Assembly (NCBI GenBank): GCA_003669575.1
Contig: QWOR01000271.1
Coordinates: forward strand, 1-14,382
Direction: 5' to 3'
DNA from: Planctomycetota bacterium
GTDB lineage: Bacteria; Planctomycetota; Planctomycetia; Planctomycetales; Planctomycetaceae
DNA: 14,382 nucleotides
Under the pieces are notes generated by a model. The model saw nothing but the letters and a program-made list of their open reading frames with translations, was not told the origin of the DNA and ran no database searches. This document shows positions 14,351 through 14,382 of this stretch, in pieces. A program made the translations under genes and the position numbers. Position 1 is the first letter of the stretch. Each line of letters starts with the position of its first letter.

Positions 14351-14382
14351 ATGACTCAACGCAAAGGTGCCTCGAAACGTTC
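14351..14382 (+). CDS. Possible start of a further gene, cut by the window edge
   Basis: An ATG at 14351 opens a frame MTQRKGASKR that is still open at the end of the window, 69 bp after the PAL-like gene. No clear ribosome site precedes it (ACAGTAAGCC). Ten codons are too few to identify a product, and it may not be a gene. Confidence 0.25.
   Translation, partial: MTQRKGASKR

Noticed and set aside
1..14382. CRISPR arrays, tRNA or rRNA genes, insertion sequences
   Set aside because: No regularly spaced repeats, cloverleaf-like stretches, rRNA-like sequence or transposase genes were seen on either strand.

Overview
The window looks like ordinary chromosomal DNA from a planctomycete, possibly of the Planctopirus/Rubinisphaera/Schlesneria type. 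This placement is an inference from gene content: a secreted stand-alone lyase of the NHL/PAL family, a Gfo/Idh/MocA protein with a variant EKP motif, a very long charged lipoprotein, dnaN joined to a DciA-like gene, mostly monocistronic genes with mixed strands, and weak or absent ribosome binding sites. A species cannot be named. I see no rRNA, tRNA, CRISPR array, insertion sequence or phage gene.

Layout from left to right. 1-256 is non-coding and holds an imperfect inverted repeat built from tandem CTAAT-type units. An ABC-2 type permease (minus) is divergent from a secreted metallo-beta-lactamase-fold protein (plus). That gene converges on glgB (minus), with a perfect 16-bp inverted repeat between them. 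glgB is divergent from a FabF-like ketosynthase (plus), whose 3' end overlaps by 23 bp the 3' end of a DciA-like gene (minus). The DciA-like gene lies 12 bp downstream of dnaN, forming a small replication operon with a plausible sigma-70 promoter. A 467-bp non-coding stretch with a few DnaA-box-like 9-mers separates dnaN from a divergent 667-aa lipoprotein that also has a C-terminal membrane segment. Its strong rho-independent terminator extends into the 3' end of the convergent hisH. Upstream of hisH on the same strand are a heptamer-repeat hairpin and a Gfo/Idh/MocA oxidoreductase. A 358-bp gap leads to a class I aspartate aminotransferase and then to a secreted NHL/PAL-family protein. A further gene may begin at 14351.

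There is no obvious single pathway. The window combines central metabolism (glycogen branching, fatty-acid or polyketide condensation, histidine synthesis, aspartate transamination), replication (sliding clamp plus helicase loader) and several secreted or envelope proteins. I found no convincing undescribed multi-gene system. The points most worth checking are the PAL-like enzyme with its catalytic residues conserved, the doubly anchored lipoprotein with a recurring helical module, the Gfo/Idh protein lacking the EKP lysine, the dnaN-dciA pair with a possible origin upstream, and the two families of intergenic inverted repeats.
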